A stretch of DNA of 64,000 nt from Bacillota bacterium (GCA_023408075.1 JAEYKW010000015.1:186001-250000); one strand, 5' to 3'; positions 1-8,068 are shown, counted from the stretch's first letter. Translations and numbers: made by a program. The notes: generated by a model not told the origin, from the letters alone.

Positions 1-1
1 A

Positions 2-361
2 GAAGTCGGCACACCGCGCAAGGTGGCAGATTTTTTATATGGCGACCGCGCCTATTTCAAAAATCCTGATGTTGACCCGAAGACTCCCCAATGGCAGGGA
101 GAAAATGTGATCGTTCTGCCGGGCGGACTGTATTACGGACACGGCATCGGGATAGAAAGAGCCGAGGGAATCATCCGTGCATTAAACGCCAACCGAAGAA
201 AGGACGCGACACAATCGGCTTACTTTCTTGATACGGCGAGCCGCCCCGATTTTATTAAGCTGGCTGATGCCTACGCCCGTTTTGGCCAGACCGCTTCGTT
301 GGTATGGAGCGATTTTCCGCCCGCGCTCAATAGAACGAGAGTTGCGTTCTCTTCACATTAA
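2..361 (+). CDS. tgl: Protein-glutamine gamma-glutamyltransferase (Tgl), C-terminal part
   Basis: The reading frame is open from the window edge, so the start lies outside. The visible 119 residues match, from memory, the C-terminal part of Bacillus subtilis Tgl (245 aa), with the shared blocks GDxxYFKNP, QWxGENVI and QSAYxL. Tgl forms epsilon-(gamma-glutamyl)lysine cross-links between spore-coat proteins. The Glu in QWQGENV, at nt 101-103, corresponds to the catalytic Glu187 of the Bacillus enzyme. The nucleophilic Cys116 would lie upstream and cannot be checked. Presence of the gene fits a spore-forming Bacillota. The C-terminus is somewhat longer than in Bacillus. Confidence 0.85.
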   Translation, partial: EVGTPRKVADFLYGDRAYFKNPDVDPKTPQWQGENVIVLPGGLYYGHGIGIERAEGIIRALNANRRKDATQSAYFLDTASRPDFIKLADAYARFGQTASLVWSDFPPALNRTRVAFSSH

Positions 362-430
362 GCGGATGCAAGTATCGTCAGCTCTTGCGGTTTGTGCGTG
401 CGACAATATTAAAATAATGCGAATCAGGCC

Positions 431-640
431 CTATTCGAAGTAAAACAGGTCTTCGAATGCCTTATCGAGCGCGATGCAAAGAATCAGCGCGAGCTTTGCC
501 GTCGGGTTGAACTGGCCGACCTCTATCGAGCTGATCGTATTGCGCGACACACCCACCATCCCGGCGAGGTCCGTCTGCGAGAGGCCCTTTTCGGCCCGCG
601 CGACTTTGAGCCGGTTTTTAAGTATCAGCTTGTCGTCCAT
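431..640 (-). CDS. XRE-family HTH transcriptional regulator
   Basis: A 69-aa single-domain Cro/C1-type helix-turn-helix protein. Residues 3-60 contain the pattern LKxxRAEKGLSQTDLAGMVGVSR followed by the recognition helix NTISSIE, and the protein ends FEDLFYFE as in many small clostridial XRE regulators. The chosen ATG lies 2 nt after the stop of the upstream membrane-protein gene. The longer in-frame start at 724 would lie inside that gene. The pair is probably one transcript from the promoter near 1038-1043, and the regulator likely binds the twin palindromes there (inference). Confidence 0.88.
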   Translation of the reverse strand: MDDKLILKNRLKVARAEKGLSQTDLAGMVGVSRNTISSIEVGQFNPTAKLALILCIALDKAFEDLFYFE

Positions 641-642
641 GG

Positions 643-963
643 CTACAGGTTCAATGCGGCCAATATGTAATTGGCGAGAAAGGCGAACGCCGCAACGCCG
701 CCCGCAACCGTCGTCACCATGCAAGCCTTGTTTTTCGCAAAGCGGTATTTGGCGTAGGCTTCGACGGACACATAAATCCAGAACAAGGCGGAGATCGCAA
801 AAAAGGTTTTTACGCTGTCAAACAATACGATGAATACCATCAGCACAATGAACATCGCGCAAAAAGCGATAAACCCAAACTGACGCCCGCGGTTTCCCGC
901 GTTCTCCATGCCTTCATCAGTGCGCTCGCTGCGGCTCTTTGCCAGAATTTCTTCCTTTAACAT
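643..963 (-). CDS. DUF6442-like small membrane protein
   Basis: A 106-aa protein opening with MLKEEILAKSRSE, the hallmark of a clostridial family (DUF6442) that usually sits next to a small XRE regulator. Three hydrophobic segments lie at about residues 29-48, 52-68 and 82-104, with Lys/Arg-rich loops. The start is supported by GAGAGG placed 5 nt upstream. It is the first gene of a two-gene operon with the regulator at 431-640. Function is unknown. The conserved pairing suggests that the regulator controls membrane-protein level. Confidence 0.8.
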   Translation of the reverse strand: MLKEEILAKSRSERTDEGMENAGNRGRQFGFIAFCAMFIVLMVFIVLFDSVKTFFAISALFWIYVSVEAYAKYRFAKNKACMVTTVAGGVAAFAFLANYILAALNL

Positions 964-993
964 TTCAACCTCTCAAAATCATGTGAACAAATA

Positions 994-1046
994 CCAAGTT
1001 TACTTGTCAATCATATGATAGCGCCGCCAAGTTTACTTGTCAATCA
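994..1046 (-). promoter_or_regulatory. Promoter with twin palindromic operators for the XRE/DUF6442 operon
   Basis: On the minus strand there is TTGACA (1043-1038), a 17-nt spacer and TATCAT as -10. A 20-bp sequence, CCAAGTTTACTTGTCAATCA on the plus strand, occurs twice without change, at 994-1013 and 1027-1046, offset by 33 bp (about three helical turns). Each copy contains the perfect inverted repeat CAAGT-TT-ACTTG. One copy overlaps the -35/spacer and the other starts just after the -10. This is the layout expected for autorepression by the XRE protein (inference). Confidence 0.75.
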
Positions 1047-1103
1047 GAATGTTAACAAGGTGTCAATAAGATATCAGATTTAAGCTGACAAAGCACTTTT
1101 TAT

Positions 1104-1135
1104 TAAAATAAAAAGCACCCGTTTAAAGGTGCTCT
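1104..1135 (-). terminator. Rho-independent terminator of the lipoprotein gene
   Basis: Minus strand: AGCACC / GGTGCT stem (1114-1133) followed by a T-rich tract, 15-45 nt after the stop of the lipoprotein gene. Confidence 0.7.
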
Positions 1136-1148
1136 TCTGAATTTACAA

Positions 1149-1682
1149 TTATTCTTCTTGCGTTCCTGTAATGAAAATATTTATCGAAAATTCACTTTCA
1201 TTAGCCATAAAACGATAGCTGATTTTACCCTTATCAATCGTTTCATTTGTATGATTGTAGCTTTCTTCGTCAAATAACCCCAACTCTTCAACCACATCGT
1301 CAATAACGTATTCACCTTTGCCCGTTATCGCGGGTTCGTCACAGACAGCCACAGCCGAGGGGAAGTAATTCATAAATTTTGTCATAGTATCGACCTTGCA
1401 GTGTGTAAACACGGATATCACGGCGTCTGTATCCTTATGTGTACTGACCAGCATTTGAACACCATTTCCGAAATCCCAATAATAAATGCGTTCTGTTTCG
1501 TCATAGTACGATTCTTGGCCTTCCCAATCACCAATATCATCATCTGCCAACTTATTGAACCGTTCCTTAAAATCTGACGCGGTAAACCCAAAACTGTCCT
1601 CTTCAAGCTGCGCCCCGGCGCACCCGGCCATTAATGCCGCCAACAACATGGACACCAAAGCAGCCAATAAACAACGTCTCAT
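1149..1682 (-). CDS. Putative lipoprotein of unknown function
   Basis: A 177-aa protein with a lipoprotein signal: two Arg, a hydrophobic stretch, then the lipobox LMAGC with Cys21. The mature part is acidic and has no domain I recognise. Alternating aromatic and charged segments such as RIYYWDFGNGVQMLVS suggest a small beta-rich fold. It is monocistronic: a terminator follows it and GGAGGAATGC precedes the ATG. A second Met-started frame inside it (1418-1606) is only a shadow. Confidence 0.72.
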   Translation of the reverse strand: MRRCLLAALVSMLLAALMAGCAGAQLEEDSFGFTASDFKERFNKLADDDIGDWEGQESYYDETERIYYWDFGNGVQMLVSTHKDTDAVISVFTHCKVDTMTKFMNYFPSAVAVCDEPAITGKGEYVIDDVVEELGLFDEESYNHTNETIDKGKISYRFMANESEFSINIFITGTQEE

Positions 1683-1803
1683 TGCATTCCTCCAGCAGCT
1701 AAATTTCGTTTATTATACCATAAAAGGTCTAATATTGTCACCGGTTCTCAGCGCGGGCATATCCCTGCTCATATATAATTTCTTCTCGTTTTTTGCGCTG
1801 CAC

Positions 1804-2592
1804 TCATTCATCACGGCTATTGGCACCGTCTTGCCTCTGCACGGCATATGCCGTATATTCGCCGTCCAAATGGTAACCAAGCTTTTCCGCAAGCGCGACG
1901 GAACGCAGGTCGTGAGCGTCCCAGCTCGGATACAGGCTGCGTTCAAGGCAGGCAAGTATCAGCTTGGCCGCACATCCGAGCGCGAGCCCCTTGCGCCGGT
2001 GCTCCTCCTTCGTGTCCACCTCAATCTCGATGCCTTTATCATAGGCGGTGTACGACGATGCGCCTGCGGCCGGTTCGCCATTAAGCAGCGCCATCACGCC
2101 AAGGCCGTGCGCCGCATAGTCTGCATAGCTTGGAAATTGGGAGCACAGATCTCTGCTCCACGGTTCCTCGAGCGCCTTTTCATACAGCGTCTCATCAATA
2201 AAGTGCAGCGTATACGGCGGTAGCACCGCATCCGCGAATGCCCGGAGCTTGGCCCTGTCGAACACATCCGGCTCTTTTTTGATTGCGTATCGCGAAAAGC
2301 GCTCGGCGAGCGGCCCGTGTGCCTGCTCGATCAGCGCCGCCCACGCTTCGTCTTTGGGTATCATGAGCAGCGTATCCGATCGAAAGTCATCGGGAATATG
2401 GGCTGCGAGTTCAAGCATCGGTTCGCCCGCAAGCACGCAAAAATCCCCTACGATGATCTGCGCCGACCGGGGCGGATTCCCGTTGTCAGCCCACGCGCGG
2501 CCGTGGCGTCCCTGCAGGCACGACCATATCATCGTCTCATTCCAGCCGTCAAACAGCGGCGCTATTTCGCTCATGTCGTAAACTTGACGCAT
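1804..2592 (-). CDS. GNAT family N-acetyltransferase (GNAT_acetyltran type)
   Basis: A 262-aa protein resembling the large GNAT_acetyltran group (Bacillus YjjM/ZmaR-like proteins). The N-terminal half lacks a clear acetyl-CoA motif. The C-terminal GNAT domain has IEVDTKEEHRRKGLA, in which the RRKGLA segment is the pyrophosphate-binding loop, and ends with EKLGYHLDGEYTAY, typical of the last GNAT strands. The start at 2592 is chosen because GGGGAGAAAGCG lies immediately upstream. An upstream Met at 2688 has no ribosome site. Substrate unknown. Divergent from the flavin-binding protein gene at 2958 across a repeat-rich spacer. Confidence 0.82.
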   Translation of the reverse strand: MRQVYDMSEIAPLFDGWNETMIWSCLQGRHGRAWADNGNPPRSAQIIVGDFCVLAGEPMLELAAHIPDDFRSDTLLMIPKDEAWAALIEQAHGPLAERFSRYAIKKEPDVFDRAKLRAFADAVLPPYTLHFIDETLYEKALEEPWSRDLCSQFPSYADYAAHGLGVMALLNGEPAAGASSYTAYDKGIEIEVDTKEEHRRKGLALGCAAKLILACLERSLYPSWDAHDLRSVALAEKLGYHLDGEYTAYAVQRQDGANSRDE

Positions 2593-2701
2593 CGCTTTCT
2601 CCCCTTTTTTTGTTATCGTAACAATATCAGATTTGTGTGATAATGGCAATTCGCCGCCGGTATGACGGATGCGGTCATTTGCATCCACGTAAGGGCGGTG
2701 A

Positions 2702-2724
2702 TATACTCCATAATATGGAGTATA
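2702..2724. promoter_or_regulatory. Perfect 11-bp inverted repeat, candidate operator
   Basis: The arm TATACTCCATA and its exact reverse complement TATGGAGTATA are separated by a single A. It lies in the divergent spacer between the GNAT gene (minus) and the flavin-binding protein gene (plus). There is no T-run, so it looks like a protein-binding site rather than a terminator. The regulator is unknown. Confidence 0.4.
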
Positions 2725-2735
2725 ATTGATTGAAA

Positions 2736-2830
2736 CAATCCTCCGTCACGCTGCGCGTGCCGCTATCGGCTGATACGCCGAATAGAGGCTCCTTTGGAAA
2801 GGAGCTGCCAACTAGGCTGACTGAGGATTG
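2736..2830. repeat. Structured repeat, family 1 (composite copy)
   Basis: Contains CAATCCTCCGTCACGC at one end and GGCTCCTTTGGAAAGGAGCTG followed by CTGACTGAGGATTG at the other. The ends face in opposite orientation, so two half-elements seem joined head to head. Confidence 0.75.
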
Positions 2831-2857
2831 ATGAAGCAGCCATTAATTTTGCAGCCG

Positions 2858-2903
2858 CAATCCTCCGTCACGCTACGCGTGCCACCTCCTTTCAAAAGGA
2901 GGC
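2858..2903. repeat. Structured repeat, family 1
   Basis: CAATCCTCCGTCACGC-TA-GCGTGCC followed by the hairpin CCTCCTTT..AAAGGAGG. Same family as the copies at 17944, 18102, 29120 and 30412. Confidence 0.78.
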
Positions 2904-2957
2904 TATCACATACAGATTTAACTATGCTGAAACACCCCACCATCCGAAGGAGAAAGT

Positions 2958-3428
2958 ATGAACGCTTACGATCAAAGCCTGCAGACCCTGCACGATCTGT
3001 TCGCGAAGGACTGCCAGTTCGCACTGGCCACCGCAAGCGGCAGTGTCCCGTCGGTGAGAATCGTCGATACATTTTACGACGACGGTGCGTTTTATGTGGT
3101 TGCCCATGCCTCCACACAAAAGGTCAGAGAGATCGCAGCCAACGAGCATGTTTCGCTGTGCCACAATCTGTACCGCTTCAGCGGCAAGGCGCAAAACATC
3201 GGCCATCCTTTGCAGCCGCAAAACTCAGGCATTCGTGCAAAACTCTCGAAAGCGTTTGCCCTCTGGTATTTCAAGCACAACAACGAACAGGACGAGAAAA
3301 TGTGTTATATACGCATCAATCTTACCAGCGGCTTTTTCTACAGGGACGGCAAAGGCTACGCGGTTGACTTCACGCAAAAAAGTGCGGACATCTTCCCGTT
3401 TGAATTCGGCAACACGGTCATCAATTGA
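2958..3428 (+). CDS. Pyridoxamine 5'-phosphate oxidase-related flavin-binding protein
   Basis: A 156-aa protein with the split-barrel fold signature of the PNPOx-like family. The strand AKDCQFALATASGSVPSVRIVDTF is followed by FYVVAHASTQKVREIAANEHVSLC, where such proteins bind FMN phosphate. The C-terminal part (KMCYIRINLTSGFFYRDGKGYAVDF) is typical of clostridial members. Probably an FMN- or F420-type small oxidoreductase; substrate unknown. GAAGGAGAAAGT precedes the ATG. A second, shorter member of the same superfamily lies at 29905. Cytoplasmic, no signal peptide. Confidence 0.85.
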   Translation: MNAYDQSLQTLHDLFAKDCQFALATASGSVPSVRIVDTFYDDGAFYVVAHASTQKVREIAANEHVSLCHNLYRFSGKAQNIGHPLQPQNSGIRAKLSKAFALWYFKHNNEQDEKMCYIRINLTSGFFYRDGKGYAVDFTQKSADIFPFEFGNTVIN

Positions 3429-3512
3429 TCGATATATCCGCCGGGGAAATTTGAACCCGGTGATTTTTTACAAACTATTCATACTCATTTTCGCTTTTGT
3501 CCATACAAAAAT

Positions 3513-3541
3513 TTGCGCCAAATACGTTTGGCTTGTATAAT
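3513..3541 (+). promoter_or_regulatory. Promoter of the SH3b-endonuclease/phosphatase gene
   Basis: TTGCGC, 17-nt spacer, TATAAT, about 55 nt before the start codon. Confidence 0.6.
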
Positions 3542-3596
3542 TATGGCTATAATCATGGTAACTATATCGTTTCTGTGACAGAAGATGAGGACTTAT

Positions 3597-5204
3597 ATGC
3601 GCAAAACCGTGACAATACTTTTCCTGATAATATCCGTATTTCTGCTGGCAAGCTGTTCTTCCCAGACGCTGTCGCACGCCACCGATCCGGCCGCCGGGTC
3701 TCCGGGTGCTGCCCCTGTCTCCTCGCCTGACGAGCCCATACCGACCACGCCGCCCGACATCGAGACGACCGCGCCCGATGTTTCGGAGGAGCCCGAGCAG
3801 ACTCCCGCACCGCCCTCCCCCACCGTGCATGCGGGCATCGTGAAAAACAGCGGCGAGATTATCGGCACGGGCGTGGCCTTCCGCAAAGAGCCAAACAAGG
3901 ATTCCGAGGTGATCGGCAAATTGAATCACGGCACTTTTGTGAAAATATTAAAAACGAATGTGGATGCACAGTGGCATCAGGTCGAGTACGACGGGCAAAC
4001 GGGCTACATCAACCGCATGTATATCCGTCTCGATTCGTCGATGGACGGGTATAAGATCGACTACGTCGGCACGATCATCAACTGCGACAACGACGTGAAT
4101 GTGCGCGAGGAGCCGTCCACGGATGCCCAGATCATCGGTGTGGCAAAAAAGGGTGACTCGCTTTCCATCGTACCGCAGGAGACGTATATTGAGGGCTGGT
4201 ACACGGTGGAGTTTGAAGGTCAGGCCGCGTACATCAGCGCGGATTACGTGGATATCGACGCGGTCGTGAACGATAACCAGCTGGCCGACCTCACGGTGAC
4301 AGGCGGCGTGCTGTACCCCACGTTTTCGCCGAACGAATACGGCTATGTGATTAAAGCGACCGCCTCGAGCGTGACGATAAAGGCCAAGGCCAACGACGGC
4401 GTGGCCGTCAGCGTCGGCGACAGCGGCGAGAGCAGCGATACGATTGAGATTCCCTCTTCGGGCATGAAAACCGTCCGCATTGCGCTGAACGGCGAGATAC
4501 GCTATTCGCTGTATATATCACGGAACATACTCACCGTGGGCACATGGAACATCAAGCGCGGCGACGGCAAGCTATTAAATCAGGGGCGGCTCATATACGA
4601 CCAGCAGCCCGACATTTTGGGCGTGCAGGAAGCGTATCAGAAGCTCAACGCCGGGGACATCGTTGACAATCTCGCGAGCATTAAGACCAAGGAGATGAGC
4701 CACAATGTGCTCTCGCCGACGATCGACTATTCCGACGGCGGGGAGTACGGCAACGGGCTGATATCGCGCTATGACATGACGGACATTGAGACGTTTCCGC
4801 TCGACAGCGGCAGCTATGAAAAGCGTCAGCTGCAAAAGGCCGTCATGACGATTGACGGCAAGACCGTGTCTTTCTACAACACGCATTTTTCGTATAACTC
4901 CAAAGCCATCAGGGACAAGCAGTATGCCGAGGTGCTGCGGATTATGAACAAGGATAAAAACGAGTACAAGATACTGACGGGCGATTTTAATGCGAAGTTT
5001 GCTGAGTTCTCGGTGTTTAACAAGAACTATACCGTGGTGAACACGGACGATACGAAGTACTACGACTACTCAAAAAATGAGATTGACTATTCCGCGCTCG
5101 ACAATATTATTGTTTCGAAGAATATCAAGGTGGTGAATTCGCGGATCGTCGTGACGTCGTTTTCGGATCATTATCCGGTGTTTGCGTATTTGATATTGGA
5201 GTAA
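3597..5204 (+). CDS. Secreted lipoprotein with two SH3b domains and an endonuclease/exonuclease/phosphatase domain
   Basis: A 535-aa multidomain lipoprotein. It has a signal peptide with lipobox LLASC (Cys20), a Pro/Thr-rich linker (to about 77), two bacterial SH3 domains (78-145 and 155-222), a cadherin-like beta-sandwich (229-308), and an endonuclease/exonuclease/phosphatase domain (311-535). The catalytic set of the last domain is complete: Asn318 in TWNIK, Glu345 in GVQEA, His430 in NTHF, Asp463/Asn465 in GDFN, and Asp524/His525 in SFSDHYP. SH3b domains usually bind peptidoglycan, so this is probably a wall-associated nuclease or phosphodiesterase. The start at 3597 has GAGGA 5-6 nt upstream; an ATG at 3585 is less well placed. 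Alternative substrates are sphingomyelin-like or phosphoinositide esters. Confidence 0.88.
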   Translation: MRKTVTILFLIISVFLLASCSSQTLSHATDPAAGSPGAAPVSSPDEPIPTTPPDIETTAPDVSEEPEQTPAPPSPTVHAGIVKNSGEIIGTGVAFRKEPNKDSEVIGKLNHGTFVKILKTNVDAQWHQVEYDGQTGYINRMYIRLDSSMDGYKIDYVGTIINCDNDVNVREEPSTDAQIIGVAKKGDSLSIVPQETYIEGWYTVEFEGQAAYISADYVDIDAVVNDNQLADLTVTGGVLYPTFSPNEYGYVIKATASSVTIKAKANDGVAVSVGDSGESSDTIEIPSSGMKTVRIALNGEIRYSLYISRNILTVGTWNIKRGDGKLLNQGRLIYDQQPDILGVQEAYQKLNAGDIVDNLASIKTKEMSHNVLSPTIDYSDGGEYGNGLISRYDMTDIETFPLDSGSYEKRQLQKAVMTIDGKTVSFYNTHFSYNSKAIRDKQYAEVLRIMNKDKNEYKILTGDFNAKFAEFSVFNKNYTVVNTDDTKYYDYSKNEIDYSALDNIIVSKNIKVVNSRIVVTSFSDHYPVFAYLILE

Positions 5205-5212
5205 AGCGAAGG

Positions 5213-5815
5213 CTAAACGATTTGAACGCCCAATAGCTGCGCGACACTTGCCGCCTGAAACATATTGATCTTGGCTCCGCGCAGTTCTGCATATGTCTCC
5301 GATAGCAAAATGCCGTCAATGGTGCAATCCGATAGGTTGATTCCCTTCAGCGATGTTTTAAAGAAATCCGCATTGGTGAAATCCACTTGACTGAGCCTCA
5401 TTGATTTTAATTTCGCTTCAGACATAAAGGCTTCTTTAAACTGACTCTCTTTAATGGCACAGTTTTCCCATTTTGTTTTGACACAGTTTGCGTAATGGAA
5501 AGAGCTATCTTCAATCTGCACCTCTTTGAAATAAGTCTGGTTAAAATCGCTTCCGGCGGCCTTGCATCTTAAGATTTTTGTGCCCTTCCAGTAGCTGTTG
5601 GTGAATTTGCAGTTGGACATGTCGCAGTCTTCGAAATGCGAATTATAAATATTGACTCGCGAAAAATCGCAGGCGACAAATCGGCATTTGATAAATCGGA
5701 CTAAGTCGAAATCGATCTTTGACAGATCGGATTCGATGACCGTTTCATTTTCAAATTGCAGTTGATATATTGGTGTCTCGTCTGTTTTCGCGTTCAGTAT
5801 GAAATCTGACAGCAT
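5213..5815 (-). CDS. Pentapeptide-repeat protein
   Basis: A 200-aa protein built largely of A(D/N)LXX-type pentapeptide repeats between about residues 25 and 175, e.g. CDMSNCKFTNSYW, AKLKSMRLSQVDFTNADFFKTSLKG. The family forms a right-handed quadrilateral beta-helix. Some members mimic DNA and protect gyrase (Qnr, MfpA), but most have no known role. The start at 5815 is preceded by CCGAGG; a Met at 5872 would overlap the gene upstream. It follows the LURP-one gene by 17 nt and is probably co-transcribed. It converges with the SH3b/phosphatase gene, the stops being only 8 nt apart. Confidence 0.85.
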   Translation of the reverse strand: MLSDFILNAKTDETPIYQLQFENETVIESDLSKIDFDLVRFIKCRFVACDFSRVNIYNSHFEDCDMSNCKFTNSYWKGTKILRCKAAGSDFNQTYFKEVQIEDSSFHYANCVKTKWENCAIKESQFKEAFMSEAKLKSMRLSQVDFTNADFFKTSLKGINLSDCTIDGILLSETYAELRGAKINMFQAASVAQLLGVQIV

Positions 5816-5832
5816 AATAACCTCGGTTAATA

Positions 5833-6315
5833 TTATGAGTTGGCTGCGACATTTTGTGCCGCCATCACGCAATCGATAGCCAGAACCACGGCCAGCGCGA
5901 GAATTTCGTCTTCGCCCGATGCCACGTCCAGCACATAGCAGTCACCCCACGTGAACCACTCCTTATGGATGGATACCACGGGACGGCCATTTTGGGTTAT
6001 CTGATAGTCATGCGCCGAGAAGTTGCCTTCAATCTGCCAGCCCAATCCGGCTATACTGTATTTCGGACGAAGAAAGGTGATTTCTTTGACGATCTCCGCA
6101 ATCTGCTGCCCGTTAATGAAAACATAAAACCGAGGTTTAAAGCTCCATACCTTCTGCTGAATAAACGCAGCTTCACGGCCTGCCATATCCATCACGTGCA
6201 ACTTCTTGCCCCATGAAAAGAGTTCGCCTTCAACGAAGTATCTGTCTTGACCGATCTCATCTTTGACGGTGAATTTATCTGCCCATGAAAAGACCTTTTG
6301 TTTAATGCAGAGCCT
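5833..6315 (-). CDS. LURP-one-related (tubby C-terminal-like) family protein
   Basis: A 160-aa protein of the LURP-one-related / DUF567 family, which shares the tubby-like beta-barrel fold around a central helix. Diagnostic parts are the repeated strands KQKVFSWADKFTVKDE, YFVEGELFSWGKKLHV and KVWSFKPRFYVFINGQ, and the hydrophobic C-terminal helix ILALAVVLAIDCVMAA. Bacterial members are thought to act near membranes but have no defined function. The start at 6315 is supported by GGGGG 8 nt upstream; upstream Met codons lack such a site. First gene of a pair with the pentapeptide-repeat gene. Confidence 0.85.
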   Translation of the reverse strand, partial: RLCIKQKVFSWADKFTVKDEIGQDRYFVEGELFSWGKKLHVMDMAGREAAFIQQKVWSFKPRFYVFINGQQIAEIVKEITFLRPKYSIAGLGWQIEGNFSAHDYQITQNGRPVVSIHKEWFTWGDCYVLDVASGEDEILALAVVLAIDCVMAAQNVAANS

Positions 6316-6755
6316 CATATATGTGTCCCCCATTCTGTATCGATGCCAAATAGCCGTTGCCATAGTGCCGCTTAAGTTAGTTTATCAGCAACCACAATAT
6401 ATATCAATTCTGTATACAGATAAATAAGTACTACTCTTATCGTTGAAAGCTCACAGTGATTCATGCAGCATAAGCCATTGGGCTTGCTCCTCATTTTTGT
6501 TGCCATTTCGTCACCTGTCATTGCCGCATTCGTATAATATACATATATTTCCAACTATCATGTTGCTGAATTGGCAAGTCAATTGACTTATTATTGCATA
6601 AACCCTATAATTCTGATATAGGAGTTACTCAATCAGCTGCATCTTCTTCGACGACATCGTATGACAACCTTCCAACTGAGGCAATCCAAGAGCTTTAAAA
6701 TTACCGGGAATTTCTCATACAGAAATACGGTAAAAATAGATAAGGTGGTGTTGGG
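6316..6755. other. Intergenic stretch, promoter region of the Ltp-like gene
   Basis: About 440 nt without a convincing gene. A 60-codon minus-strand frame at 6372-6554 has no ribosome site and no recognisable product. The stretch holds the promoter of the gene at 6756 and a palindrome over its -35 box. Confidence 0.5.
6576..6611 (+). promoter_or_regulatory. Promoter with palindrome over the -35 box, upstream of the Ltp-like gene
   Basis: TTGACT (6583-6588), 17-nt spacer, TATAAT (6606-6611). The -35 lies inside the perfect 14-bp palindrome AAGTCAATTGACTT (6576-6589), a likely operator. The leader to the ATG is about 140 nt. Confidence 0.65.
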
Positions 6756-7955
6756 ATGAAAAATAAAAAGCTTTTATTCGTAGGGGCTGGCTTTATAGCG
6801 TTCGCCATTATTACGGTTGTCGTTCTTGTGCTTGTTTTGAGTAATAGCACTGCGCTGAGTAATGAATCACCGCTGAGCGCCATTGATTATGCTCACGCTT
6901 TTGTTGCAGAAGGCTTGCCTGTCGATAACATTATAGAGTACGACGAAGAAACCGATGTGAATGATCTGCTTGGCAGACCAGGTCAATACATCAGCAAGGT
7001 TAATTTTGCTGACATGCGTTGTGAACAATTCGATGTCGAAGACCCAGTCGGGGGCACAGTTGAAGTCTTTGCAACAAGCACCGATATGCAATCACGAAAA
7101 AATTACCTTGAAGCCCTTCAGGGCGAGGTTAGTATTTTAGTCAACGCCTACTTTTATGTGTCTGCTGACGGACTTGGATTGCTAAGGGTATCCTTCGATT
7201 TAACACCCAGTGAAGCACAAGAGTATGCTGATATTTTTGAGAATGAAAACATACGTGATTATATTGCAGAATCAAATAATGAGTCATCAGCAACGTCTTT
7301 AAGCAGTGCCAGCGAAGCTCAAACCACTTCGCCGATCGACGCGTCAGGAATCACCGTGGTTGACGATGAGAGCGAAATAGCATCGGAGGCTACCTCTACC
7401 CCATCAGAAGCTGCAACTATCCGCCCCGCCACAGAACAAACCTCTGACGCCCCACCACAGAATGCTCCCAACCGAACACAAGAAGCTATTGCAACACCTA
7501 CTCCTGCAAGTAGCGATTCAAGTCAAACAGCAAGTCAAAAGAACGCGCTGAAATCGGCAAAGCAATATTTAAGCTTTACTGCGTTTTCCTATGAAGGGCT
7601 GATTGAGCAGCTGGAATATGAAAAATATTCACATGAAGACGCAGTATATGCAGTTGATAATTGTGGAGCAAATTGGAATGAACAGGCTTTAAAATCAGCA
7701 AAGCAGTATTTGGGTCATACGGCATTTTCTCATAGCGGATTGATCAGTCAATTAGAATACGAAAAATTCACGAGCGAACAAGCAAGTTATGGTGCGGATA
7801 ATTGTGGAGCTGATTGGAATGAACAAGCCGCAAAGTCTGCAAAGCAATATCTAGAATATTCGTCATTTTCTCGGGATTCTCTGATTGATCAATTAGAGTA
7901 TGAAGGATTCACACACGATCAGGCTGTATATGGAGTAGAAGCAAACGGATTATAA
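6756..7955 (+). CDS. Ltp-family surface protein with three C-terminal Ltp repeats
   Basis: A 399-aa protein with an N-terminal membrane anchor (residues 7-29, no lipobox Cys), an extracellular region of unknown fold (about 40-175), a Ser/Thr/Pro-rich linker, and three repeats of 47, 47 and 42 residues at 264-310, 311-357 and 358-399. Each repeat has the form AxKSAKQYLxxxxFSxxxLIxQLEYExxxxxQAxYGxxxxGAxWNEQ. This is the host cell surface-exposed lipoprotein (Ltp) domain, first known from the phage TP-J34 superinfection-exclusion lipoprotein. The role could be blocking phage DNA entry or simply a surface function. AAGGTGG precedes the ATG. The base composition is lower in GC than the flanking housekeeping genes. 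Confidence 0.85.
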   Translation: MKNKKLLFVGAGFIAFAIITVVVLVLVLSNSTALSNESPLSAIDYAHAFVAEGLPVDNIIEYDEETDVNDLLGRPGQYISKVNFADMRCEQFDVEDPVGGTVEVFATSTDMQSRKNYLEALQGEVSILVNAYFYVSADGLGLLRVSFDLTPSEAQEYADIFENENIRDYIAESNNESSATSLSSASEAQTTSPIDASGITVVDDESEIASEATSTPSEAATIRPATEQTSDAPPQNAPNRTQEAIATPTPASSDSSQTASQKNALKSAKQYLSFTAFSYEGLIEQLEYEKYSHEDAVYAVDNCGANWNEQALKSAKQYLGHTAFSHSGLISQLEYEKFTSEQASYGADNCGADWNEQAAKSAKQYLEYSSFSRDSLIDQLEYEGFTHDQAVYGVEANGL

Positions 7956-8047
7956 ATCTATACACTGTCTAAGACAATTATTGCTGACCCAAAATTCGCA
8001 TACCTCAGATGACTCTGTCCATTGGTAGGCTTTAATTTGCTACACCA

Positions 8048-8068
8048 TTTGGTAGGCAACGGGATTCG
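8048..8068. repeat. Degenerate copy of the tRNA-Met 3' end, candidate attachment-site remnant
   Basis: TTTGGTAG followed after a 2-nt deletion by GC(A)ACGGGATTCG matches 10042-10064 inside the elongator tRNA-Met gene, in the same orientation. One mismatch and one 2-nt gap. The GTPase cassette lies exactly between the two copies. Confidence 0.4.

Noticed and set aside
6372..6554. 60-codon minus-strand frame
   Set aside because: No ribosome site, no recognisable product, and it lies in the promoter region of the Ltp-like gene.
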